Source: Pilaira anomala
Taxonomy: Eukaryota > Mucoromycota > Mucoromycetes > Mucorales > Mucoraceae
Length of the DNA: 29,442 bases
Assembly (NCBI GenBank): GCA_025716855.1
Contig: JAIXMQ010000142.1
Coordinates: 1 to 29,442, forward strand
Direction: 5' to 3'
In this document: positions 21,466-29,442 of the stretch, in pieces
How positions within the stretch are numbered: position 1 is the first letter of the stretch
How the letters are laid out: each line of letters begins with the position of its first letter
Notes under the pieces: generated by a model
Seen by the model: only the letters and a program-made list of their open reading frames with translations
Databases searched by the model: none
What the model was told of the DNA's origin: nothing
Translations under genes and position numbers: made by a program

Positions 21466-21689
21466 TATTATTATTATTATTTTTTTTTTATCAAAAATCG
21501 ATCAATTATTTCAATATTTTAAACCAATAAAAAAATTTTTTCATCATAATATTACGTCTTTTTAAACGAATAATGTATCGTATATATGAAATGTGTAATT
21601 TAATAGCATCATTATTTTCCAATAAGAAGGTAGTAAATCGAAGGATATATCCAATGAAAGCACCTGAATAAAAAAAATACTCGACGTAT
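20281..21689. other. Non-coding AT-rich stretch
   Basis: No supported gene. It has several A/T homopolymers (for example A near 20850-20866 and 37 T at 21427-21463). A short hairpin lies at 21380-21409 (GCCATTATTG, 10-base loop, CAATAATGGC) just upstream of that T-tract. It may include the right end of element C, but I found no terminal repeat. Confidence 0.5.
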
Positions 21690-21892
21690 ATCGTAAGGAA
21701 TACGGCGTATCTACCACACGTATTTCATTAAGGAATATTTAGCGTTTTTTGTAGCTATGGAATACTTGTAAAAAACGAAGCATATTTCACATATCAAATA
21801 CCTATGGAATACGCACAGTTTTCCATAAAATATTCCATAGTACAAAAAATCTTGAATAATCCAGATACCGAGAACGGAGTAAAAAACACCGC

Positions 21893-21969
21893 GTATTCCA
21901 TAGGTATTCCGTACGTATTCCATAGGTATTCCGTACGTCTTCCATAGGTATTCCGTACGTATTCCATAT
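21893..21969. repeat. 22-bp tandem repeat (about 3.4 copies)
   Basis: Units begin GTATTCCATAGG and end CCGTAC, starting at 21893, 21915, 21937 and 21959. Each unit contains CGTACG-like palindromic sequence. Diverged and inverted versions of TATTCC/GGAATA occur through 21690-21890, so the array sits in an older repeat field. Confidence 0.85.
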
Positions 21970-21970
21970 A

Positions 21971-22138
21971 AAATTATCTCCAGTGGATGTGCCGAGCCGA
22001 ACTGGTCCGGTGTCGGGTCCGAATAATAATATTCCGATAGAAGTAGAAATCATGCTTAAAAAGAAGGCCTTACGTAAACGGAAGTTTACACCAAACATAT
22101 GCAATACACACGAACGTAACAAGAAAAATAAGAGATAA
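21971..22138 (+). pseudogene. Short basic C-terminal coding remnant
   Basis: An open frame (55 codons, then TAA at 22136) enters from the repeat array and reads SPVDVPSRTGPVSGPNNN, then a lysine/arginine-rich tail (LKKKALRKRKF). G+C and codon balance are higher than in the surrounding DNA, which suggests a fragment of a real gene, perhaps the end of a retroelement or transposase protein. No domain is recognisable. Confidence 0.35.
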
Positions 22139-22187
22139 GAATCAGTACCACTATGTATCATATGCCAACACATGAAGACCTTATCAT

Positions 22188-22418
22188 ATGTTACCACATG
22201 AATACCATTACGAATGATTACGAATACTTATTACCTTTTACGCATCATTATATATTACCATCATTATCATACTACTATTATATCAATTACATATTACATA
22301 ATTAGCTCATAACCGAACAGTATAAATATCCCCCCTCTTTAATTGAATAAATATTATCTTCTATTTGATATATAATTTAAAAACCATTTATTACTGGTTA
22401 ACCACAGAGAGTTGAACC
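22188..22418 (+). repeat. Possible LTR remnant followed by a tRNA-like primer site
   Basis: The stretch starts TGTTACCACATG, has a TATAAATA promoter-like block near 22320 and AATAAA near 22345. It is followed at 22395 by 24 bases starting TGGTTAACC whose complement contains the tRNA B-box-like GGTTCAA and ends ACCA. No second LTR, target duplication or pol fragment is visible beside it, and the tRNA-like part is one base short of a proper 3' end. Confidence 0.25.
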
Positions 22419-23250
22419 TGGACACTATTACAAGACTTACATTTTTGTAGGTCTTGTAAGAGTATATATGGTAATATTGTATTGATTCAACCACTGCAGA
22501 TAAGTAGGTATTTTGGACGTTCGCCGTTAACAGAATACGTAAGTTATACTCGACGTTTGCCGTACTAAATTTGAGATATTAAAAAAATAATATAAAAGTA
22601 TTTTGATTTTTAGCTTATTAGATAGCCCTTGTTTTGGCGAACATAATTGCTCACACAAGTATTTCTATATCTTCAAAACTCATGAAGATATAACCATTTA
22701 AAAATTTCCATTTTTTTTTTTTTTTTTTGAGCATCAGTCCAATACCTACCTAATTTTTTAATAGTTGTTTAATTCCCGCACATGAATTTTTTTTTTTTAG
22801 GAGTGGTTCAACTCCCGCAAAGAAACGAATTTTGTTTTTGCTAGTTTAAAAGGGTTTAGAGTAATATTTATGAATATACTTGTGTACAGTTATTTTTAGA
22901 GTTTGCAATTACCTATCTAACGATATAAAATATGTAATAAGTTTATTACGAATGTATCGAAAGATTGCAATTTTCGCAAAATTCAGTCAGATTTTCATAG
23001 TACATGTTTATTTTTTATTAAATAACTTGCTCAGTAATTTACATCAGAAGATGTAGAATTAAATTTTACATATTTCATACTAAGATCTTATTTATTAAAA
23101 CATCAAAATTAAGGCACTTTACATTGTAATGAAAAATTTGATGATATTTTTTTTTTTTTAGCAAGTACATATTCATTGTCAGATGAAGCAAAAAAAAAAA
23201 AAAAAAAAAAAAAAAAGCGCCATGATAATAATAGGTGGGTGATATTCCTT

Positions 23251-23286
<36 letters not shown>

Positions 23287-23964
23287 TTCAAATATTAAAG
23301 AAAACAACAATATTATATATTTGAATTGAGAATATACATAAAGATTTACACCTTCAATCGGTACACTCTCATTTACATAAAAGCCACAATCATGATAGCA
23401 TTAAAATGATTGGGTGAAGCCACCACTATATTATTTCGGATTTAGAATTAAAAAAAAAAGTTGAAAAATTATAAGATATGGATGAAATTATATGAAAAAA
23501 AAAACATATTTATTTTGAGAAGTAATATTGAGATATATATATGTATATATTGTATATAGCAATAGATGGTGCTAAACAATTACGTTTAAAGCTGAGGTGC
23601 CGTACGTATTTAGGGAATAAAATAAACTATATATATATAAAAAAAAAAGTTCATTGTGGAAACTTGCCTTTGAACCAAATACTTTGTTTTCACTATATAG
23701 ATATAAAACTGGTGATCCTGTTCAAGATAAAACAAACAACCAAGGAAAAATAAAATTGAAATCTTATAATATACTACAATTCTTTAAAGTTTGCGAACAC
23801 AATTGAAACTCAGTTCAACTTTTTTTTTTTAAAAAATAAAATAAAAATTTACCTTAAACGCCGGACAGAAAATTGAGCCGGACTTAATTAACGCAAAAAA
23901 AAAAGGATTTTATTAATTGTCCACTTTAAATTATTCACTTATTAAAAAAAATCAGTTGCATTGA
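22419..23964. other. Non-coding AT-rich stretch with homopolymers
   Basis: No supported gene. It contains A/T runs near 22711-22728, 23147-23160, 23190-23216 and 23255-23283. At 22441-22461 a short inverted repeat (AAGACTTACA, TGTAGGTCTT) is visible. Short frames here are made of homopolymer-encoded residues. Confidence 0.5.
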
Positions 23965-23969
23965 ATTAA

Positions 23970-24153
23970 ATACTTCAGTTATAGTAAAATTCTTCAGTTA
24001 CAGTCAATACATTGAATTAAATACTTCAGCTACAATGAATACTTTAGTTATTAAATAAAATAAATGCTTCAGTTAAAGCAAATACTTCAGTTCAAGTAAA
24101 TATTTCAGTTATTAAATAATTCAGTTATATTAAATGAATATACTACTTGAGTT
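23970..24153. repeat. Degenerate ACTTCAGTTA repeats upstream of the Helitron gene
   Basis: About nine copies of ACTTCAGTTA or one-to-two-base variants occur at irregular spacing of about 17-25 bp (near 23972, 23991, 24022, 24041, 24066, 24084, 24102, 24119, 24144). They stop just before a TATA box. The clustering suggests a promoter-proximal binding array or a decayed minisatellite. Confidence 0.6.
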
Positions 24154-24157
24154 GCAG

Positions 24158-24165
24158 TATATAAA
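24158..24165 (+). promoter_or_regulatory. TATA box of the Helitron-type gene
   Basis: TATATAAA lies 74 bases before the ATG at 24232 and directly after the ACTTCAGTTA cluster. Confidence 0.5.
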
Positions 24166-24374
24166 GAGTAAAATTCTTTCTGACTTTTTGTTTCTCTTCA
24201 TTTTATTATTATAAAAAAAATTAAGTTTACAATGCCATCTATCACTACAAAAATCTGTTCATCCGGTCCTACCCCTCTTGATGCTGACTATACTTTCAAA
24301 ACATGTATTGACTGTCGAGTAAGTAACAGCTCATTATCATATAATAAACTCAAAATAGAAAAAAAATACTTATA

Positions 24375-25721
24375 CAGTCACAGGTCATAAAGAATGATCA
24401 TTTTTCTTTTTTTTTAAATAAAAATTTCATATCCTGTTTATTTTTTAAATAATAAGTATAAGCAAAAGATGGTTAAAGTTTTCGAAATTACACCTAAAGC
24501 AATAAAAGATCCTAACGGATCTGAGAGTGAAGTCGAACTTATGAAATTAGGAGCCGTTTACTATTTGCAGGAGCTCGGATTCACACAAGCAGCCATTAGC
24601 ACCATCGTTAATAAAAAGCGCGCTACACTCCAAAATGCTGTTGAAAGAGTGGCTAAAACCAACACTCCAGTAAAGAGAACGAGTCCTGGAAGACCTAGTA
24701 ACTTGGATGGGCACACAGCTCGTCATTTAGTGATTATAATAAGAAGGGATCCATTTAAAACATTTGTGGATCTTCAACGTGAATTAAGATCACTTAATCA
24801 AGAGCGATCAGTGTCAACTGTGAAGCGTTGGTTGAAGGAACTTGGTTTTAAGTCATGTACTCCTGCTACCAAACCCTTACTAAACGACTCTCAGAAACAA
24901 AGACGACTTGCCTGGGCCAAAGAGCACGTACATTGGACAGAAGAGCAATGGAAGAGAGTCATTTGGTCCGATGAATCTAGATTCATAGTCCATGGTAATG
25001 ACGGACCTCCTCACGTCTTGCGACAAATTGGTGAGAAGTACTATTCTTGCCACGTATTGCGCTCAGTTAAGTTTGGGGGCGGTAGTGTCATGGTTTGGGC
25101 ATGTATCTGGTATGGAGGATACTCCCCTTTAGAGTTTATTAAAGGGAATATGGACCAGGACGAATATATCAGAGTTATGGATGAAAAACTTCTTCCTTTC
25201 ATGTTTGACTTGCCCCCACTTGATCAGGGTCCCTACATCTATCAAGAAGATAACGCGCCCTGTCATAAAGGCACTTTTGCCACATGGTGGAAGAATAGTC
25301 ATTCGATGACATTGATGGAGAACTGGCCCGCTCAAAGTCCAGATCTTAATCCCATTGAGCATGTCTGGGCTGAGCTGTCTCGTAGGATGAGAGATAAGAA
25401 GGATGATATTAATAATATCGAGGATTTAAAGGAGAAGTTAAAAGAAGCTTGGTCAGAAATGACGGTCAAATACATTGAGGGTCTTTACGAAAGTATGCCC
25501 AAAAGATGTAGGGCAGTTATAACTGCTAAAGGCGATGCTACTAGATATTAATTTTTCTATTTTTTTTTAATTTTCTTTTATTAAACAACCTAATCTTTCT
25601 TCTTTCAAGTTTTGAAGGCATATTATTTGATTTATGACATTTTATAGAGAAACGAAAAAAGCATTTATTGTTTGAGCTTCAAAATATAAAATTTATGATC
25701 ATTCTTTATGACCTGTGACAG
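24375..25721 (+). mobile_element. Tc1-like (IS630/Tc1/mariner) DNA transposon in the Helitron-gene intron
   Basis: 27-bp terminal inverted repeats (24375-24401 and 25695-25721) begin CAGTCACAGG and CTGTCACAGG and differ at one base. TA dinucleotides at 24373-24374 and 25722-25723 are the expected target duplication. The 1347-bp length and one full transposase ORF suggest a complete, perhaps active, copy. Confidence 0.95.
24469..25551 (+). CDS. Tc1-like transposase (360 aa)
   Basis: Catalyses cut-and-paste transposition at TA sites. The N-terminal half carries a helix-turn-helix (about 38-62), a linker with PGRPS at about 73-77 that resembles the GRPR AT-hook of Tc1 proteins, and a second HTH with VSTVKRWLKELGF. 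The C-terminal DDE domain shows D in WSDESRF, D in YQEDNAPCH and E in SPDLNPIEHVW. 35 residues lie between the last two, so this is DD35E, one more than the DD34E of classic Tc1. The full length matches the family (about 340-360 aa). The ATG lies 67 bases inside the left terminal repeat, and no frameshift or stop is present. Confidence 0.95.
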   Translation: MVKVFEITPKAIKDPNGSESEVELMKLGAVYYLQELGFTQAAISTIVNKKRATLQNAVERVAKTNTPVKRTSPGRPSNLDGHTARHLVIIIRRDPFKTFVDLQRELRSLNQERSVSTVKRWLKELGFKSCTPATKPLLNDSQKQRRLAWAKEHVHWTEEQWKRVIWSDESRFIVHGNDGPPHVLRQIGEKYYSCHVLRSVKFGGGSVMVWACIWYGGYSPLEFIKGNMDQDEYIRVMDEKLLPFMFDLPPLDQGPYIYQEDNAPCHKGTFATWWKNSHSMTLMENWPAQSPDLNPIEHVWAELSRRMRDKKDDINNIEDLKEKLKEAWSEMTVKYIEGLYESMPKRCRAVITAKGDATRY

Positions 25722-26142
25722 TATTTCATTTTAGGAACGTTCAAAGATTTATAATAGAAACCGTCGTCTTCTTCGTCTTAACGCTTTAACAGTACCAGTA
25801 AGATCAACTGAGGTAGATGAAACCGGTTCAAATATAAGAGCCGAAAGAGCTACTAGACCCGCAAAAGTTGTTCCTGCAGCTTATATTTCTGAATTGGATA
25901 AAATGGTACCATTGGATTTGGGAAGAATGGATATACAGTGTGCAGACTGCAAAGCCTATCACTTGAAAGGAGAAAAAACGAATGGTGGCTCTTCTTGGGA
26001 ATTATGTTGTAAAAAAGGCTCTGTTAAATTACCATTGTTGAATGAGCCACCTCAGCTTTTAAATAATTTATTAACTGGTGCCCATCCTAAATCAACTGCT
26101 TTCTTGAACAACTTGAGACAATATAATTCAGCATTTGCTTTT

Positions 26143-26165
26143 CACTATGACCGAAAGTATACTAG
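26143..26165 (+). repeat. Left terminal inverted repeat of element B
   Basis: The 23 bases are the exact reverse complement of 15272-15294 in element A. Confidence 0.9.
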
Positions 26166-26702
26166 CATTCCCACCAATATTGGGCATTATTGGTGTAAAT
26201 GCTGCCCTACGCTTAGCTGTAGAAATTGGCAGTATTGAGTTAGTGCGTTTACCATTCAGGTAGTTTCATACCAATTGAGTTGGTAATTATTATCTCCAAT
26301 CTGGTGTTATATACACCCATTCAATAGGTAACATAAATGCACATTTGGTAAGATACCATCCAATATCCTGGGCAGTATTGATTCATTACTTGTAGTAAAA
26401 AGGACAACTTTATTAACAGCACAAACCACCTCTCTCGTATAAAATACTGCCCAAAAATTAACCGTTTTGAACGATCCGATTGATAAATTCATAAATTTGG
26501 CGACAGGTTTTCACTTAAAAAATAGGCAGGTTTTAATCATCATAGAATAGACAGGTTTTAATATATTATTGGTATGATTTTATTCATAACATTAGCATGA
26601 TTTTATTTATAAAATTGGTATGATTGTATCATAAATTAGTAGGTTTTAACTATAGATTTTTTATTTTTTTAATTATAAAAGCAATCCTATCAGGGTTCAG
26701 GA

Positions 26703-26745
<43 letters not shown>

Positions 26746-27613
26746 GCTAAAATGCTCATTCCTGCACAGAATGAAACCCCCGTTACACCCTTAATTGATT
26801 CTACAAAATGTATACAAGAATGTTAGATTTTAAATATGTTAATATATTAATTAATACTACCTATTATTAAAAAGTGCTAAAACCCACAAATACTGGATTC
26901 AAAAGATGTAAAAAAAACACATTGATTCTACAAAATGTATACAAGGATGTAAGATTATTTTAAATAATGCTAAATATATTATTTAGTACTACCTATTATT
27001 TACTAGTGATAAAGTCTACGAATACTTCCTTCAAAAAGTGTAAGAAAAAGACACTTTTGCAGTGAAGACTTTGTCATATATAGATTTTCACCTACAGATT
27101 CCTATAATTGAATTGGGTTTATGAATAAAAATATGAAGACTTTAAATCAACTTGAAAAAAAACCAAAAATTACAGCGTGCCAGTGTAAAAAAAAAAAAAA
27201 AAAAAACTGAAGAGGTTCTGCATTCAAAAGTAGTACAGACATAGCCAAGAATTATCACAATGGATACGCATAATAGTAAATAGCATTGACACTAGAGTTT
27301 AAGCAAAGCACAAGCTGAAGGTTGTAACTGTAAACAATGATTGATTAATATAGTAAATTTCATTATTATATTTCAGTATATATTATATCATAGCTTTGAG
27401 TTCATACAAACCATATCACCACTAAATATCTTTATATGTATCTTGTTACTTACAGACTAGTATGAAATTCACATAGGGGAAGGAAAATATATCAAATATT
27501 TTATTTAAAATAAAGAAAGAAAAGAAAAAGAAAAAAGGAAAATATGAAAAGTTAAGAAAAAGAAATAAAAAAAAATTAATATATGCATAAAGCAAGGAAT
27601 GTTGATAATCATA
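26166..27613. other. Element B subterminal non-coding region
   Basis: No supported gene. It holds repeated GGCAGTATTG-like motifs in both orientations (near 26180, 26225, 26370, 26445), a 41-A run (26704-26744), and the 128-bp tandem duplication also seen in element A. CACTA elements typically have such subterminal repeats as transposase-binding sites. Confidence 0.7.
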
Positions 27614-28499
27614 TTATCCTCTTCTAGTGCGTCTACTGGTTACCGTATTAACAGCAGGGACGGGGGATGAAACCACTGGTGCGGTTACAGCCGTCTCTGG
27701 CTGTTCAACAACAACAGCAGGATTCTAAAATACATATATACAGATTATTAATGGATGTTAAAAAAGCAGGCAGTATAATAATAATTACCATTCTTCTCTT
27801 TTTTGTCTGACGTTCACCTTTCATACATTCTTGTAACAAAAGATTGGCTGCCCATCGCTTGTTGCATTTGTATATGGGAAACCCATATTCAGCAATTACA
27901 CCTTCAAGTTGAAGAGAGTAATATACCTGCTCTTCAGGAGACAGGCCGCTCCATTCAGTTGCATTTGCACCTTCTTTTTTCATTTGAAGCCTAACATCTC
28001 TAGTAAGGCCTCTAAACTGCAATCTGTGAATTCTAACTACTGTTGGACTAGCATCCAACTCCGATCCTGTAGTTTGCTTGTACAAGAAGTTAATCAAAGC
28101 ATTTATTCTTGCTGTAGCAGAAGGTGTTTTATTTGTTCTAGTGGGTTGGAACCCAACAAGAGCGTCCGGCAAGGTGGCTACAATGCTTCTTGTACCTCTT
28201 GCGTTAGGAAATGCATTGATTCTAGACATTTCAAGTTGTCTAGCGACCATGTCAATTCCTGTTTAGATAAATAAATAATAATTAGAATACAATACTAACA
28301 CCATGATTATTATTGATAAACGAACTATCATACCTGTTACTGCAATTGGTCTCATAATATCAAAATTTATATTTCCAGCAGGAGGGGCAAATTGTGTATC
28401 AAGTCTAGTTTTAATTGCTACAACTTCTTCATGAATAACTCTGAGAATATCCTGGCTGTTCAAGATTGATGTGTTGTTGATGATAGCGTTGTTGCTCAT
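27614..28499 (-). CDS. Element B accessory gene, three exons, 248 aa, unknown function
   Basis: Exon 1 is 28334-28499, exon 2 is 27789-28258 and exon 3 is 27614-27724, with GT-AG introns of 75 and 64 bp. The spliced frame is continuous: MSNNAIINN at the start and VTSRRTRRG at the end. The N-terminal 56 residues contain an amphipathic helix (ILRVIHEEVVAIKTRLD). The middle is helical with RINALINFLYKQTTGSELD and WSGLSPEEQVYYSLQLEGVI, and ends with a basic KGERQTKKRRM. The tail is V/P/T-rich, then RRTRR. This suggests a small nuclear, possibly DNA-binding protein. It is transcribed divergently from the transposase across a repeat array, which suggests a partner or regulator of transposition. I do not recognise the family. 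Confidence 0.72.
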
Positions 28500-28595
28500 T
28501 TTTTAGTTATTTTTTTATTTTTTTATTAAAAAGAATAAAGAGGCCGAAGTAAATGAAAAAAAAAATTTAAATAATGCAAACATTTTTTATTCATA

Positions 28596-28949
28596 GTTAA
28601 AAAAGTAGGGCCGTTTTTTTTTATATTAAAAAAGTAGAGTCCTTTTTTTTATAAATTAAAAAACATAGCGGTTTTTTTTTATTAAAAAGACAAATCGATT
28701 TTTTTTTTATTAAAAAAGACATAGCGGTTTTTATTTATTTATTAAAAAGACACATCGCTTTTTTTTTTTTAAAAAAGACAAGGTGGTTTTTTTTTCATTA
28801 AAAAAGACATAGTGTTTTTATTTTTTCATTAAAAAAGACATAGCGTTTTTTTTTATCTATTAAAAAAACCATAGCCATTTTTTTTTTATTTATTAAAAAA
28901 ACATAGCCATTTTTTTTATTTAATAAAAAATTATAGCCGTTTTTTTTTA
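28596..28949. repeat. Array of about 12 A-tract/core/T-tract repeats between divergent genes
   Basis: Units of about 26-33 bp follow the plan ATTAAAAAAGACATAGCGG then a T-run. The core varies (GACATAGCGG, GACACATCGC, CATAGCCA, GTAGGGCCG). The A-run and T-run flanking each core could pair, so each unit can form a small hairpin. The array fills the gap between the accessory gene start (28499) and the transposase start (29070). Confidence 0.85.
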
Positions 28950-28964
28950 TTAATATTTTGACAT

Positions 28965-28976
28965 TATAAATAAAGC
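28965..28976 (+). promoter_or_regulatory. TATA-like promoter element of the element B transposase
   Basis: ATTATAAATAAA lies just downstream of the repeat array and about 95-100 bases before the ATG at 29070. Confidence 0.4.
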
Positions 28977-29069
28977 GACCTCTTATTGTATCCCAGTCTC
29001 TCTTTATCCTTTTGTTAAAGAAATAAACTTACCTTTTTTTAAATCCATATTTTTCTATCATCTTACACC

Positions 29070-29442
29070 ATGAACACCGAAATTAAACGTATGAAACTTA
29101 CTCATCAAGATTCATCCAGCCAAGAGTGCAATAAGTGCAACCGGTCTTTTGGTACTTATCGTCAGCTTCAGAATCATAAGAGAGTACATGACTTGGATAT
29201 GGACATTGAAACTATTCAAGAGGCTCCAGTTGTGCCTGTACCTTCAGTACCAAGCCCTATTGATGAAGGTATATATCATTATCCATAAACCCTTTTTTTT
29301 TTGTCCTATATATTTACCCATTTATAATAGCAACACCATTTGACCCACTTGCGTCAAGAACATTCAAAGCTTCTTGTCACTTTGAAAGCGGTGACGAGGG
29401 ACATGTATACAAACAATCCATTATTGATGACAATACTTTAAC
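29070..29442 (+). CDS. Element B transposase, N-terminal part (C2H2 zinc finger; Plavaka-like), runs off the window
   Basis: Exon 1 (29070-29268) encodes a C2H2 zinc finger with C-x2-C-x12-H-x3-H spacing (CNKCNRSFGTYRQLQNH) and an acidic/proline linker. After a 62-bp GT-AG intron (29269-29330), exon 2 reads ATPFDPLASRTFKASCHF and GDEGHVYKQSIIDD, still open at the window end. A C2H2 finger followed by such a linker is common at the start of fungal Plavaka/Tnp2 transposases. The position inside CACTA-type ends supports this, but the catalytic Tnp2 domain is not visible, so the call rests on context. Confidence 0.6.

Larger units (their letters stand above)
24232..26142 (+). pseudogene. Helitron-type Rep/helicase, N-terminal part, interrupted twice
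   Basis: Exon 1 (24232-24318, 29 codons) ends TCIDCR at a GTAAGT donor. Exon 2 starts at 25735 and stays open to 26142. It includes LGRMDIQCADCKAYHLKGEK, then CCKKGSVKLPLLNEPP, LLTGAHPKSTAFLNNLR and QYNSAFAF. This CxxCxAxH...CCxxGxVxLPxxxxPP...RxYNxAxAF signature is that of the region just before the Rep domain in Helitron proteins. A Tc1-like element sits inside intron 1; without it and one TA the intron would be 67 bp. At 26143 element B cuts the coding sequence after SAFAF. Rep and helicase domains are not in the window. A related host-captured gene is possible but less likely. Confidence 0.82.
26143..29442 (+). mobile_element. CACTA-ended element B (Plavaka-like, apparently autonomous), right end beyond window
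   Basis: It begins CACTATGACCGAAAGTATAC, identical to the right end of element A, and interrupts the Helitron-type coding sequence (previous bases TTT are the candidate 3-bp target copy). Inside are about 1.45 kb of subterminal DNA, a minus-strand accessory gene, a repeat array and a divergent transposase gene. The second terminus is not in the window. Confidence 0.85.

Noticed and set aside
23109..23291. 60-residue minus-strand frame
   Set aside because: It is mostly phenylalanine encoded by two long homopolymers; no sign of a real protein.
23541..23753. 70-residue plus-strand frame
   Set aside because: AT-rich, low-complexity composition with no recognisable motif, splice context or promoter; likely a chance frame.
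28596..28949. CRISPR-like regular repeats
   Set aside because: Units vary in length and core, have no unique spacers of constant size, and lie between eukaryotic transposon genes with introns.

Overview
This window looks like nuclear DNA from an AT-rich, TE-dense fungal genome, and early-diverging fungi (Mucoromycota-like) are the best guess. The reasons are many homopolymer A/T tracts, short GT-AG introns of about 60-75 bp, Ty3/gypsy elements beside Tnp2-type CACTA/Plavaka transposons, and no bacterial gene organisation. The taxon is inferred. I recognise no certain host gene: nearly everything readable belongs to a transposable element (TE), and most elements sit inside other elements.

Layout. 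(1) Positions 1-5642 hold a nearly complete Ty3/gypsy chromovirus (gypsy-1) on the + strand. It has one uninterrupted 1585-residue Gag-Pol ORF ending in a chromodomain, and LTRs that are almost identical. Its first 27 bases lie outside the window. It appears to use Tf1-like self-priming rather than a tRNA primer. (2) Positions 5643-5873 hold a coiled-coil coding fragment cut by gypsy-1. (3) Positions 6123-7650 and 17369-19103 are the two halves of a decayed Tnp2 (Plavaka/CACTA) transposase gene on the + strand (element C). A second Ty3/gypsy element in the opposite orientation (gypsy-2, 7651-17368, 316-bp LTRs, 4-bp target duplication CCCT) splits it. (4) Gypsy-2 is itself split by a CACTA-ended element (element A, 12322-15294, 3-bp target duplication ACA). 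Removing each insert with one target copy restores the reading frame of its host gene. (5) Positions 19164-20280 hold a decayed spliced gene on the - strand, convergent with the element C transposase. (6) Positions 20281-24200 are mostly non-coding AT-rich DNA with homopolymers, a 22-bp tandem repeat, a small coding remnant and a possible LTR remnant. (7) Positions 24232-26142 are the 5' part of a Helitron-type Rep/helicase gene. An apparently intact Tc1-like element (24375-25721) sits in its first intron, and its coding sequence is cut at 26143 by a second CACTA-ended element (element B). (8) Element B (26143 to the window end) shares its first 1513 bp, inverted, with element A. It carries a clean three-exon gene of unknown function on the - strand and a divergent C2H2 zinc-finger transposase gene that runs off the window. 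A roughly 350-bp array of A-tract/core/T-tract repeats lies between the two.

The relative order of insertion can be read from the nesting: element C, then gypsy-2, then element A on one side; a Helitron, then Tc1 and element B on the other. Gypsy-1 and the Tc1 element look youngest and most likely functional. The most notable items are the self-priming signature, the unknown accessory gene with its repeat array in element B, and an insertion of about 86 residues in the reverse transcriptase of gypsy-2.
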